Shown in pieces: positions 14,405-22,993 of a DNA stretch of 64,000 nt. The DNA is from Agrobacterium tumefaciens. GTDB taxonomy: Bacteria > Pseudomonadota > Alphaproteobacteria > Rhizobiales > Rhizobiaceae. Each line of letters begins with the position of its first letter. Positions within the stretch are counted from its first letter, which is position 1. The notes below the pieces were generated by a model. That model was not told the origin of the DNA. It worked only from the letters and a program-made list of their open reading frames with translations, and searched no databases. Position numbers and translations under genes: made by a program. The stretch is taken from the NCBI RefSeq assembly GCF_005221385.1, contig NZ_CP039903.1, positions 2,795,001 to 2,859,000 on the forward strand. The letters run 5' to 3'.

Positions 14405-14428
14405 AACCCGCAGAAACTACTGCGGGTT
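14405..14428. terminator. Shared hairpin between nrdF and the convergent hydrolase gene
   Basis: Stem aacccgcag (14405-14413) and ctgcgggtt (14420-14428). It overlaps the last codons of the convergent hydrolase gene and lies 17 bases after nrdF. No strong T-run exists on either side, so it is at best a weak bidirectional terminator. Confidence 0.45.
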
Positions 14429-15520
14429 CACCACCTGGCTCGCAAGGCGGAAGGGGCTGGATACGGTCGCGCCGATCGCATCGAAAACGAAGGCACCCGC
14501 ACTGTTGATGTCGCCGCCGCGTCTGCTTGATTCCAGCTGCGGCACCATCGAGGCCAGAGCGGCATAGCGGTCATGGTTGAGCGGATCGGAAGCCTCGAGT
14601 TTGGAAATGTCGATGAACTGCACGCCCTCCTTCAGGGCAGCTTCCTGTACCTGCGGGTCGGTCACGTCAAGTGCTCCGATACGAGTGACATCGGCGCCCA
14701 AAATGGAAGATGCTTTCAGGGCGCGGTCGTCCTTGGAAACGAGAACGGTGAGCGGCGGGTTGAGCCGGCCGACCACCTCTATCTGTTTGCGAAACACATC
14801 GGCATCGATATCAGGTGCTGCCAGCACCACCTGCAGCTTGGCGATCACGTCGTTCCTGCCCTGCAAGCGCAACTGCCGCAGCGCTTCCATGACCAGCCAG
14901 CCACCCATGCTGTGGCCAAACACGACAACGTTTTTTCGCGGTGTCTGTCGGGTAAGGTCGATCAGAACACCAGCCAGCGCATCGCGCGAAAAGGTCGCCG
15001 ATTCCTTGTCGGCCACATAACCGGTGACGTTGGCCTGCGACGGCCAGGAGAACACCAGCGGCACGCCATCCATCTTGGCATCGGCAGCCATCTGCGTCGC
15101 GCGGAACAGCGCTTCCTGATAGCTGTAATTGTAACCATGCACAAAAAGCGCGATCTGCTTGCCGGACCGGGCGACGTCGCCAAGATCGGCATTGAAGCGC
15201 GGCTTCGTCAGCATATCGGCCCGGGTGACGACAAAATCCTTGTTCGGATCCGGCTTGCCGTTGGCCCACTCGATTTTTCCGCTTTTATGAGTGGGAGGAA
15301 TGGAAATGTCGAAGCTTGCGTAATTCGGCTGCATCGCCCGCTCCGTGCCAAAACCCTTTTTCGCGTCGGTGTTTTTCTCCCGTGTGCTCACCACATAGGC
15401 CGTCACGATTTTCGTGCCATGGGCCTTGGTGTTTATGGCCTGCAGCACGTCCGCCCCCGGCCTGCCTGCACAGGATGAAAGAAGACCGAGAGTGAGAAAC
15501 AGCGAAAAGATCAGGCGCAT
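14417..15520 (-). CDS. Alpha/beta-hydrolase lipoprotein (DUF900 type)
   Basis: A 367-residue envelope protein. It starts with a lipoprotein signal (MRLIFSLFLTLGLLSSC, lipobox LSSC), so it is probably anchored to a membrane through Cys17. The hydrolase core has the oxyanion region ALFVHGYNYSYQEAL, the nucleophile elbow GHSMGG, and an acid segment near VVLAAPDIDADVF. DUF900 proteins of this layout are common in rhizobia and their substrates are unknown. It converges on nrdF and is divergent from recF. Confidence 0.8.
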   Translation of the reverse strand: MRLIFSLFLTLGLLSSCAGRPGADVLQAINTKAHGTKIVTAYVVSTREKNTDAKKGFGTERAMQPNYASFDISIPPTHKSGKIEWANGKPDPNKDFVVTRADMLTKPRFNADLGDVARSGKQIALFVHGYNYSYQEALFRATQMAADAKMDGVPLVFSWPSQANVTGYVADKESATFSRDALAGVLIDLTRQTPRKNVVVFGHSMGGWLVMEALRQLRLQGRNDVIAKLQVVLAAPDIDADVFRKQIEVVGRLNPPLTVLVSKDDRALKASSILGADVTRIGALDVTDPQVQEAALKEGVQFIDISKLEASDPLNHDRYAALASMVPQLESSRRGGDINSAGAFVFDAIGATVSSPFRLASQVVNPQ

Positions 15521-15672
15521 GAATGGGCTACCGATGATAAGGAATGGCTCATAAATAACCGGCCGTCCAAAAAGTTGCTACTGGAGAATGAATTGCCTTG
15601 CTGTGACGGTCTTTAATGCGGATGGGCATTCCCCTTCTTGCCATCCGGCCATGTTCGTTTTAGGCCGTACAG

Positions 15673-16800
15673 ATGACGAACAAGGTGTCGCTTTTACGGC
15701 TGAAACTCACGGACTTCCGCAACTATGCGGCGGCGGCGCTCACGCTTGATGATCGCCATGTTGTGCTGACAGGCGATAATGGCTCCGGTAAGACCAATCT
15801 GCTGGAGGCCGTCTCGTTTCTTTCACCCGGCAGGGGCCTTCGCCGGGCCACCCTGTCCGATGTTACCCGCGTCGGAGCGGAGGCCACCGGTTTCTCGATC
15901 TTTGCCGATGTCGAAGGCATGGATGGCGAAGTTGCCATCGGCACCGGGATTGAAGGTGATGGCGAAGTGGTGTCGCGTCGCCTGCGGCTGAACGGCACGT
16001 CGGTAAAATCCGTCGACGAACTGACCGATCATTTGCGCGTGTTGTGGCTGACGCCGGCCATGGACGGCCTCTTCACCGGCTCGTCATCGGATCGCCGGCG
16101 TTTTCTCGACCGGCTGGTGCTGTCGCTTGACCCCGCGCATGGCAGGCGGGCAAGCGATTTCGAAAAGGCCATGCGCGGCCGTAACCGGCTGCTTTCGGAA
16201 GGCCGTTTCGATCCTGTCTGGCTGGATGGTATCGAAAAGCAGATGGCGGAACTCGGCATTTCCATGGCGGTTGCCCGTTATGAAATGCTTGGCCTTTTGA
16301 AGACCCTGATCGAAGGGCGGGCCGGCAACGCTGCTTTCCCCTCGGCGGCGCTTTCGCTTTCCGGTTTCATGGATGACGGGCTTAATCGCCCGGCGGTCGA
16401 TCTGGAAGATGAATATAGGCTTATGTTGCGCGATGGCCGGTATCGGGACGCGGCTGCAGGCCGCACGCTGGATGGCCCGCACCGCGTTGATCTCTTCGTG
16501 CGCCACGCGGAAAAGAACATGGAAGCGGAACGCTGTTCAACCGGAGAGCAGAAGGCGTTGCTGGTCGGGCTGGTGCTTGCACATGCGCAGCTGACCGCCA
16601 ATATGACTGGCCATGCGCCCATTCTGCTCTTGGACGAAATCGCCGCTCATCTGGATGAGGGCAGACGGGCCGCTTTGTTCGATCTCATTCACGCACTCGG
16701 CGGTCAGAGTTTCATGACCGGAACGGATGCGGCCATGTTTTCCGCCCTTGGCGAGCGGGCGCAGTTCTTCAATGTTTCCCACGGGAGCGTCACGGGATGA
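15673..16800 (+). CDS. recF: DNA replication and repair protein RecF
   Basis: A 375-residue SMC-like ATPase that helps load RecA at gapped DNA. Walker A GDNGSGKT is at residues 34-41, the signature region is CSTGEQKALL, and Walker B is ILLLDEIAAHLD near the C-terminus. The N-terminal LRLKLTDFRNY is typical. Unlike the enterobacterial dnaA-dnaN-recF-gyrB order, it is followed here by moeB. Confidence 0.95.
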   Translation: MTNKVSLLRLKLTDFRNYAAAALTLDDRHVVLTGDNGSGKTNLLEAVSFLSPGRGLRRATLSDVTRVGAEATGFSIFADVEGMDGEVAIGTGIEGDGEVVSRRLRLNGTSVKSVDELTDHLRVLWLTPAMDGLFTGSSSDRRRFLDRLVLSLDPAHGRRASDFEKAMRGRNRLLSEGRFDPVWLDGIEKQMAELGISMAVARYEMLGLLKTLIEGRAGNAAFPSAALSLSGFMDDGLNRPAVDLEDEYRLMLRDGRYRDAAAGRTLDGPHRVDLFVRHAEKNMEAERCSTGEQKALLVGLVLAHAQLTANMTGHAPILLLDEIAAHLDEGRRAALFDLIHALGGQSFMTGTDAAMFSALGERAQFFNVSHGSVTG

Positions 16801-16822
16801 CGATAGAGAGATGGAGGGCGAG

Positions 16823-17590
16823 ATGGAACCGCTGAGCCCGGAAGAAATCGAACGCTACAAGCGCCACATCCTGCTGCCGGAAATCGGCGGTGCAGGCCAG
16901 CAGCGGTTGAAGGCGGCGCGCGTGCTGGTCATTGGCGCGGGCGGTCTCGGCGCGCCCGTCCTTCATTATCTTGCCGCCGCCGGTGTCGGCACGCTCGGTA
17001 TGATCGATGACGATGTGGTTTCCCTGTCCAACCTCCAGCGGCAGGTGATCCACGATAGCGGCACCATCGGTGAGCTGAAAACGCAAAGTGCCCGCAAGGC
17101 CATCGCCCGGCTCAATCCACATGTCCGCACGCTGGTTTATGAGGAGCGCTTTTCGCAGGTCTGGGCGCATGACCATCTGCCCTCCTTCGATCTGCTGATC
17201 GATGGTTCGGATAATTTCGATACGCGTTATGCCGCCGCCGATGCAGCGGAAGCGGCGAAGAGACCGTTGGTCACCGGCGCCGTCGGCCGTTTCGATGGCT
17301 CGGTTACCGTCTTGAAACCCTATGCGATCAACGCAGAAGGCACTCTGTTGCCGGGTTATCGTGATCTGTTTCCCGAGCCGCCGCCGCAGGGTCTCATTCC
17401 CAATTGTGCGGAAACCGGCATCGTCGGCGCGCTGACCGGGGTTATCGGCACCCTCATGGCCATGGAGGCGATCAAGGTGATCACCGGTGCCGGTGAGCCG
17501 CTGATCGGTCGCCTGCTGCTTTATGATGCGCTGTCGGCCCGTTTCGAAACCGTGCGTTACAAACGCCGGCCGGCCGGAAAGAAACCATGA
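16823..17590 (+). CDS. moeB: MoeB/ThiF-family adenylyltransferase
   Basis: A 255-residue E1-like enzyme that adenylates the C-terminal glycine of a ubiquitin-like sulfur carrier such as MoaD or ThiS. The nucleotide loop VIGAGGLGAPVL, the RYKRHILLPEIG start, NLQRQV, DGSDNFDTRY and PNCAETGIVG with the conserved Cys are all visible. The zinc-binding CxxC pairs of E. coli MoeB are missing: the first position reads GYRDLFPEPPP. The ATG at 16823 has ggagg 5 bases upstream. Met at 16811 is an alternative. It is coupled to the next gene by ATGA. Confidence 0.88.
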   Translation: MEPLSPEEIERYKRHILLPEIGGAGQQRLKAARVLVIGAGGLGAPVLHYLAAAGVGTLGMIDDDVVSLSNLQRQVIHDSGTIGELKTQSARKAIARLNPHVRTLVYEERFSQVWAHDHLPSFDLLIDGSDNFDTRYAAADAAEAAKRPLVTGAVGRFDGSVTVLKPYAINAEGTLLPGYRDLFPEPPPQGLIPNCAETGIVGALTGVIGTLMAMEAIKVITGAGEPLIGRLLLYDALSARFETVRYKRRPAGKKP

Positions 17591-18063
17591 TCCGGATCGC
17601 AAGGGTTGGGGAGGAATTCGATCGCTGGCAGGACTTGCTGGCGCTCATCATGGCGTCCTTCGCCTATATGGATGGTGTCATCGATCCGCCATCCTCGGCC
17701 CATCGCCTGACACTCGAAAATCTTGCCGAAAAGGCGAGGGCGGAGATTGCGTTCGTGGCGCTTGATGGTGATGAGCTGCTGGGCTGCCTGTTTTGCCGGC
17801 CGGAGCCGCCGGCCTGTCTTTATGTCGGCAAGCTGTGCGTTTCCCCGAAAGCGCAGGGAAAGGGCATCGGCAGGATGCTGCTTGAAAGAGCCGAAACAGT
17901 GGCCGGCGAATTGGCGCTGCCGGCACTACGCTTGGAAACACGCATCGAACTTGGCGCCAATCACGCCAAATTCGCCGCCTGGGGTTTCGTCAGGACCGCT
18001 GAAAATGCCCATGCCGGTTATGATCGCACGACCTCGATTGAAATGACGAAATTCCTCGGTTGA
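17587..18063 (+). CDS. GNAT-family N-acetyltransferase
   Basis: A 158-residue acetyl-CoA-dependent acyltransferase. The acetyl-CoA loop is VSPKAQGKGIGRMLLE (motif A), preceded by the strand YVGKLCV. The substrate cannot be told from sequence. It overlaps moeB by four bases and is probably translated with it. Confidence 0.85.
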   Translation: MIRIARVGEEFDRWQDLLALIMASFAYMDGVIDPPSSAHRLTLENLAEKARAEIAFVALDGDELLGCLFCRPEPPACLYVGKLCVSPKAQGKGIGRMLLERAETVAGELALPALRLETRIELGANHAKFAAWGFVRTAENAHAGYDRTTSIEMTKFLG

Positions 18064-18105
18064 GGCCGTCCAGCCTTTGCGGCAAAGCCGGCATTGCGAA
18101 CCGGC

Positions 18106-18795
18106 CTATCGCAGAAGGCCGGATTGCAGCATTTGCGAGATAAAGACCGCGGAAACGCGGTCGATGCCCGTCTCGGGCTGAACGTCGCCTGATCCGACCC
18201 GCCAGACGCGCTTGTCCGCTCCGCTGACGAGCTGGATTTCCGTCGTGATCTTATGCGTCACCGGTGCTGCCATCGCGGCTTCCGCCATCTGTTTCATAAG
18301 GTCCGCAGACGGCATGCGGCCACCGTCGCCGAGGTCATCCGGCTTTGCGCCAGCTTTCAGCTTTCTGAAGGCTGGCTCGGCATCTGCAACGACGCAGTTC
18401 ATCTTAATCCGCGCCAGGAACGCACGTGTGGGCAATTGCGCTCCGATGCGTGCTGGTTCAGCCAGGCAGCGCGCGCGCTTCGTGCTTGCCACCCACAGCT
18501 TTGCAAACTGGTTCTGCTGTTCGCTTGTGGTCCCCTTTGGCGCGTTGGAACCCTTGTATTTAAGCTGCCAGGCGACCGGATCTGTAACCAGTTCCATATC
18601 GACGTAACGCGGGCCGCTATCCGGAGAACCCCATTCTTTATCCAGTCGAACCATGCTGCCGCGATCAAAATTCAGCCAGGCACGATAATAGAGTTCCGCT
18701 GTCTCTTCGGGCGAGAGTGAAGCGGCCCGGACGGGGCTGCTGCCCAGAACAAGCAAGGTGGACATGAGCAGCAAAAACTTCACCGGAGTTCCCAT
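18106..18795 (-). CDS. Secreted protein of unknown function
   Basis: A 229-residue protein with a Sec signal peptide (about residues 1-24, ending PVRA). The mature part starts ASLSPEETAELYYRAWLNFD, like small proteins that carry an NTF2-like or helical periplasmic domain, but no family was recognised. It has two cysteines (in ARCLAEP and MNCVVAD) that could form a disulfide in the periplasm. It converges on the acetyltransferase gene and lies between it and the dehydrogenase gene. Confidence 0.7.
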   Translation of the reverse strand: MGTPVKFLLLMSTLLVLGSSPVRAASLSPEETAELYYRAWLNFDRGSMVRLDKEWGSPDSGPRYVDMELVTDPVAWQLKYKGSNAPKGTTSEQQNQFAKLWVASTKRARCLAEPARIGAQLPTRAFLARIKMNCVVADAEPAFRKLKAGAKPDDLGDGGRMPSADLMKQMAEAAMAAPVTHKITTEIQLVSGADKRVWRVGSGDVQPETGIDRVSAVFISQMLQSGLLR

Positions 18796-18841
18796 TGACC
18801 TTCCCCCACGCGATAATCAGACGATGACTTCTTTAGCTGAC

Positions 18842-19846
18842 TTAACTACGCCCCGGCAGCACCCGGTTCGGCGGACGGTGTCCATCGAACAGCGTGCGGA
18901 TGTTGATGATGACCTTGTCGCCCATTTCGATGCGGCCTTCGATCGTCGCAGATCCCATATGCGGAAGCAGAACGACCTTGCCTTCCTTGGCGAGCTTGAT
19001 GAGCTTGGGGTTCACCGCAGGCTCATTCTCATAGACATCGAGACCGGCGCCGGCGATTTTTCCTTCGCGCAGGCACTGGATCATCGCGGCCTCATCGATG
19101 ATATCGCCGCGCGCAGTATTGACGATGTAGCTGGTTGGCTGCATCAGCGCCAGCCGCCGCGCCGAGATCAGGTGGTAGGTCGCGGGCGTCGAGGGGCAAT
19201 TGACGGAGACAATATCCACCCGTGCCAGCATCTGGTCGAGGCTGTCCCAATAGGTTGCCTCAAGCTCCGCCTCCGTCGCGGGGTTGACGCGTTTGCGGTT
19301 GTGATAATGAATGGAAAGGCCGAACGCCTTGGCGCGCCGCGCAACCGCAGTTCCGATGCGGCCCATGCCGACAATACCGATGCGCTTGCCGGAAATGCGC
19401 CGCCCCAGCATCCAGGTCGGCGACCAGCCAAGCCACTCATCCGAGCCATTGGCAAGCACGCGCGTGCCTTCGATCATGCGGCGCGGCACGGCCAGCACCA
19501 GCGCCATGGTGATATCGGCGCTGTCTTCGGTCAGCACATTCGGTGTATTGGTAACGGTAATGCCCTTTCGGGCTGCGGCGTCCACATCCACATGGTCGAT
19601 GCCATTGGAGAAGCTGGCGATCAACTTCAGTTGCGGCCCCGCCTGTTCGATCATCGCGGCGGTGATGCGGTCGGTCACGGTCGGCACCAGCACGTCCACC
19701 CGCTGCATGGCGGCGACAAGCTCCGCCTCGCTGCGCGGCGTATCGTCGATATTCAGTTCGGCATCGAAGAGTTCGCGCATTCTGGTCTCGACGACGTCAG
19801 GCAATTTGCGGGTGATATAGACTGTCGGTCTCTTCTTGTGGGTCAT
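18842..19846 (-). CDS. D-2-hydroxyacid dehydrogenase (glyoxylate/hydroxypyruvate reductase group)
   Basis: A 334-residue NAD(P)-dependent oxidoreductase. The Rossmann motif GIVGMGRIG is near residue 155. Catalytic residues are Arg in NTARGDIID, Glu in DVYENEP, and His in LLPHMGSAT. LASFSNGIDHVDV is the substrate loop. The best fit is GyaR/GhrB-like glyoxylate reductase, but the family also includes phosphoglycerate and formate dehydrogenases, so no symbol is given. Confidence 0.87.
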   Translation of the reverse strand: MTHKKRPTVYITRKLPDVVETRMRELFDAELNIDDTPRSEAELVAAMQRVDVLVPTVTDRITAAMIEQAGPQLKLIASFSNGIDHVDVDAAARKGITVTNTPNVLTEDSADITMALVLAVPRRMIEGTRVLANGSDEWLGWSPTWMLGRRISGKRIGIVGMGRIGTAVARRAKAFGLSIHYHNRKRVNPATEAELEATYWDSLDQMLARVDIVSVNCPSTPATYHLISARRLALMQPTSYIVNTARGDIIDEAAMIQCLREGKIAGAGLDVYENEPAVNPKLIKLAKEGKVVLLPHMGSATIEGRIEMGDKVIINIRTLFDGHRPPNRVLPGRS

Positions 19847-20020
19847 CGTTTGCCGCTGCCTTGTTCAGAAGTCATTAACCAGAAAGAGCGATAATTTCTT
19901 TCAATCAGGGCGTTTCTACCAGACCCGCCGGCGAAGACAAACAAAACTCGCCGAGGCTCGAGGCATGTGGAAACGAGCCTCCTCGAATATCATCCGGTTT
20001 GCAGAAGGCGGGAAACGGAA

Positions 20021-20560
20021 ATGGGCATGCGCAGTGTGGTTTCTATCGTTTGCATTGCATTGTCTTTGGGCCTCTTCGGTGCGGCAACTGAAGCCATGGC
20101 GCAGGGTGCCGCAAAAGGCGCCAGCGGCCTGCCTCTGCCGCGTTTCGTCAGCCTGAAATCCAAGCGCGTTAATATGCGCATCGGCCCCAGCACGGATTAC
20201 GCCGTGTCATGGATGTATCTGAAATCGGGAATGCCTGTCGAAATCATCCAGGAATATGAAAACTGGCGGCGCATCCGTGATGCCGATGGCACGGAAGGCT
20301 GGGTCAACCAGGCGCTGCTGTCCGGCGAGCGCACCGCCGTCGCCGCGCCATGGATGCGCGGCAAGGGCAAGGAAGTTTACGTCAACATGCGCCGCGAAGC
20401 GCAGTCTGGTGCTTCGGTCATCGCCCGGCTGGAGCCGGGCGTCGTCTTCAGGATCGGTGAATGCAATGGCGACTGGTGCCGCGCCGAGGCCGGTCAGGCC
20501 TCGGGCTGGGTTTCGCAGGGCGAAATCTGGGGTGCCTACCCCGGTGAGGCCTTTAAATAA
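20021..20560 (+). CDS. Exported SH3-domain protein
   Basis: A 179-residue protein with a signal peptide (MGMRSVVSIVCIALS... cleaved near TEAMAQ). Two bacterial SH3 repeats follow: the first has VNMRIGPSTDYAVSW and DGTEGWVNQALLSG, and the second has VYVNMRREAQSGASVIARLEPG and ASGWVSQGEIWG. Such domains bind peptidoglycan or proteins in the periplasm. A longer GTG start at 19967 was rejected because the signal peptide begins at 20021, after aggcggg. It converges on the next gene and their stops overlap. Confidence 0.85.
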   Translation: MGMRSVVSIVCIALSLGLFGAATEAMAQGAAKGASGLPLPRFVSLKSKRVNMRIGPSTDYAVSWMYLKSGMPVEIIQEYENWRRIRDADGTEGWVNQALLSGERTAVAAPWMRGKGKEVYVNMRREAQSGASVIARLEPGVVFRIGECNGDWCRAEAGQASGWVSQGEIWGAYPGEAFK

Positions 20561-20564
20561 GGCC
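20548..20564. terminator. Hairpin spanning two overlapping stop codons
   Basis: The inverted repeat ggcctt-taaat-aaggcc contains both the TAA of the SH3 gene (20558-20560) and the TAA of the opposing kinase gene (20553-20555). The stem is only 6 bp without a clear T-run, so efficient termination is doubtful. Confidence 0.4.
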
Positions 20565-21545
20565 GTGCTTTGCGCCGAGCGCCTTGAGCGATGACATCGG
20601 GCGCGGCCCTACCTGCTGAATGACGGCCGCGGCCGCGAGGCAGCCGAGCTTGCCGCAATCTTCGAGCGACCGGTCCTGCGTATAACCGAACAGGAAACCG
20701 GCGGCGAAGAGATCGCCTGCGCCTGTCGTGTCGACCACGTCATGCACGGGATAGGCCTCTACCTTCACGCGTTCCGTACCGCGCAGGATAACGGCACCTT
20801 CTTCGCTCATTGTCACCGCCGCGATCTTGCAGTCGGCGGCAATTTTCGTCAGCGCCAGCTCGAAATCGTCGGTCTCGTAAAGCGAAAGCGCTTCCTGCTT
20901 GTTGGCGAAAACAATATCCACCGTGCCGGAGCGCATCAGGTCGAGAAATTCTTCGCGGTAACGGCCGACGCAGAAACTGTCGGACAGCGTCATGGAAACT
21001 TCGCGGCCGTTTTCATGCGCAATGCGGGCGCATTCGCGAATGGCGTCCTTGGCGCGCGGCGGATCCCACAGGTAACCTTCGAAATAGGTGACCTTGGTCT
21101 GCGCCACGACGTCGTCTTCGACGTCTTCAGGGCCGAGATCGACGCAGGCGCCGAGATAGGTGTTCATCGAACGCTCGCCATCTTCGGTCACGAAGATCAT
21201 CGAACGGGCGGTCGGCGGGAAGGTGCCTTCCGGTTTCGTTTCGAAATAGACGCCCTGCGCGCGGATATCGTGCTGGAAGATTTCTCCGAGCTGGTCTTCG
21301 GCGACCTTGCCGAAATAGGCAGCCTTGCCGCCGAAATTCGCCACGCCCGCCGCAGTGTTACCCGCGCTGCCGCCGGAGGCTTCGAGAGCCGGTCCCATCA
21401 GCGAATAAAGCAATTCGGCGCGTTCCGCATCGATGAGGTTCATCGCGCCTTTGGTAATGGCATTGTCGTTGAGGAAGCGGTCATCGCAGCGGGAGATGAT
21501 GTCGACGATGGCATTGCCGACAGTCAGTACGTCGAATTTCGTCAT
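20553..21545 (-). CDS. PfkB-family kinase, adenosine kinase-like
   Basis: A 330-residue ribokinase-fold sugar or nucleoside kinase. The N-terminal GNAIVDIISRCDD, the glycine motif SGGSAGNTAAGVANFGGKAAYFGKV, and the C-terminal signature DTTGAGDLFAAGFLFG (anion hole and catalytic Asp) are intact. Rhizobial members are usually called adenosine kinase, but the exact nucleoside or sugar is inferred. Its stop overlaps the end of the opposing SH3 gene by 8 bases. Confidence 0.85.
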   Translation of the reverse strand: MTKFDVLTVGNAIVDIISRCDDRFLNDNAITKGAMNLIDAERAELLYSLMGPALEASGGSAGNTAAGVANFGGKAAYFGKVAEDQLGEIFQHDIRAQGVYFETKPEGTFPPTARSMIFVTEDGERSMNTYLGACVDLGPEDVEDDVVAQTKVTYFEGYLWDPPRAKDAIRECARIAHENGREVSMTLSDSFCVGRYREEFLDLMRSGTVDIVFANKQEALSLYETDDFELALTKIAADCKIAAVTMSEEGAVILRGTERVKVEAYPVHDVVDTTGAGDLFAAGFLFGYTQDRSLEDCGKLGCLAAAAVIQQVGPRPMSSLKALGAKHGLI

Positions 21546-21735
21546 GGGGCCCTATCCAGTTCGCACGAGGCGTGTGCGTATTTTCAAACGGTCTTAAACA
21601 TTTCTGGCGGCAAGAAAAGCCCAAAGGGAAAATACGCGGTTCTCCGCAAAGAGGAGGAAACGCGTCATCTGCCTGTAATGTGGTTAAGCTATTGCTCCTT
21701 GCAGAGCAAAAGGTGTGTGAATGCATACCGGAATG

Positions 21736-21835
21736 GAAGACATGATGGTCTTCTGGCTCAACCGTTATCTCCGCCACGGATGTACTGGCGGCGTATAACG
21801 GACATAAAAGGCGGGGGAAACCCCGCTTTTTCTTT
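21736..21835 (+). ncRNA. Candidate sRNA A, three hairpins with CGGAUGUAC loop
   Basis: Three consecutive hairpins fill the 486-base gap between the kinase gene and the AEC carrier. The first is gaagac-atgatg-gtcttc (21736-21753). The second has outer stem ccgtta/taacgg (21762-21767, 21796-21801) and inner stem ccgcca/tggcgg (21771-21776, 21786-21791) around the loop cggatgtac. The third is a terminator, gcgggg/ccccgc (21811-21826), followed by tttttc. A homologous element lies at 50325. The transcript start is unknown, perhaps near 21700. The remaining parts of the gap show no gene. Confidence 0.65.
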
Positions 21836-22031
21836 GCGCTGACGCCGCGGAATGCGGGGTTATGGGCAGCGAAGACCATTCCCGGTGACGGCGCTTGACC
21901 GGTCTGGCTCCCGCGGCATGCGATCCGCAATCGGGCGAAAACAAAGACGCTCAACGTTTTCGCGATTCCATTCCGGCGGAAAACGCTCTAAAGCGGAGTA
22001 TCTCCCGCAAAGCCGCGAAAGCTTTCCCTTC

Positions 22032-22976
22032 ATGTCTGCCGTTGCCGCTAACGTCGCTCCGATTTTCATTCTCATCCTGATCGGCTGGCTTACAGTCAAG
22101 GCTGGTCTGTTCCGTGCCGATGCCGGCGAAATTCTCAGCGATTTCGTGTTCAAGATCGCCGTGCCGACACTGATCTTTCGCACGCTTGCGGAAGCGAATT
22201 TCCACGGTGCGTCGCCCTTCCGGCTCTGGATCACCTATTTCGCCGGCGTGGCCGTCACATGGACAATCGGACATATCGTCACCCGTTACGTCTTCAAGCA
22301 GGATGTGCGTATCGCCGTCATTGCCGGGATTTCCTCGGCCTTCGCCAACAATATCTTCATCGGCCTGCCACTCGTCGGCCGGTCCGTTGGCGATGAGGGA
22401 TTGGTGGCGCTTTCCATTCTGCTGGCCATCCACCTGCCTGTCATGATGATTGCCGGCACGATCCTCATGGAGAACGCCACGCACAAGGCGGTCGGGGGTG
22501 AAAAGCGAAGCATGGCTGCGGTCTTCAAGCAGGTCGGTCGTAACCTCGTTACCAATCCGCTGGTGATTGGCCTGGCGATTGGCCTTTCGACCAATGTTTC
22601 AGGTGTGACGCTGACGCCCATCCTCAAAACCGTGGTCGATCAGATTGCTTCGATGGCAGGGCCAGCGGCGCTCATCTCGCTCGGCATGGCGCTGACGAAA
22701 TACACCATTCGCGGCAATCTGGGGATCGCTGTTACCATGACAGTGTTCAAACTGCTGCTCTTGCCCGCCTGCGTGTGGGCCATGGGCCACGCTCTCGGCC
22801 TCAGCCGGGAATGGACGGCGGCCCTTGTGCTCACCTCGTCGGTGCCGACGGGGGTGAATGCATGGCTGATCGCCAATCGCTTCGGCATCGGCCATAGCGT
22901 CGCGGCCTCCACCATCAGCATTTCCACGGCGACCGGCGTTCTTTCCGTGTCGCTGTGGGCATGGCTGCTGAGCTGA
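22032..22976 (+). CDS. AEC-family transporter (auxin efflux carrier type)
   Basis: A 314-residue inner-membrane carrier with about ten transmembrane segments in two halves. It begins MSAVAANVAPIFILILIGWLTVKAG, as family members do, and contains FANNIFIGLPLVG and SVPTGVNAWLIANRF near the discontinuous helices of the fold. Bacterial relatives export or import small carboxylates such as malate or malonate. The frame is open 180 bases further upstream, but ATG at 22032 gives the normal length. Confidence 0.85.
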   Translation: MSAVAANVAPIFILILIGWLTVKAGLFRADAGEILSDFVFKIAVPTLIFRTLAEANFHGASPFRLWITYFAGVAVTWTIGHIVTRYVFKQDVRIAVIAGISSAFANNIFIGLPLVGRSVGDEGLVALSILLAIHLPVMMIAGTILMENATHKAVGGEKRSMAAVFKQVGRNLVTNPLVIGLAIGLSTNVSGVTLTPILKTVVDQIASMAGPAALISLGMALTKYTIRGNLGIAVTMTVFKLLLLPACVWAMGHALGLSREWTAALVLTSSVPTGVNAWLIANRFGIGHSVAASTISISTATGVLSVSLWAWLLS

Positions 22977-22993
22977 CCGCCCTGCTGAATTGA

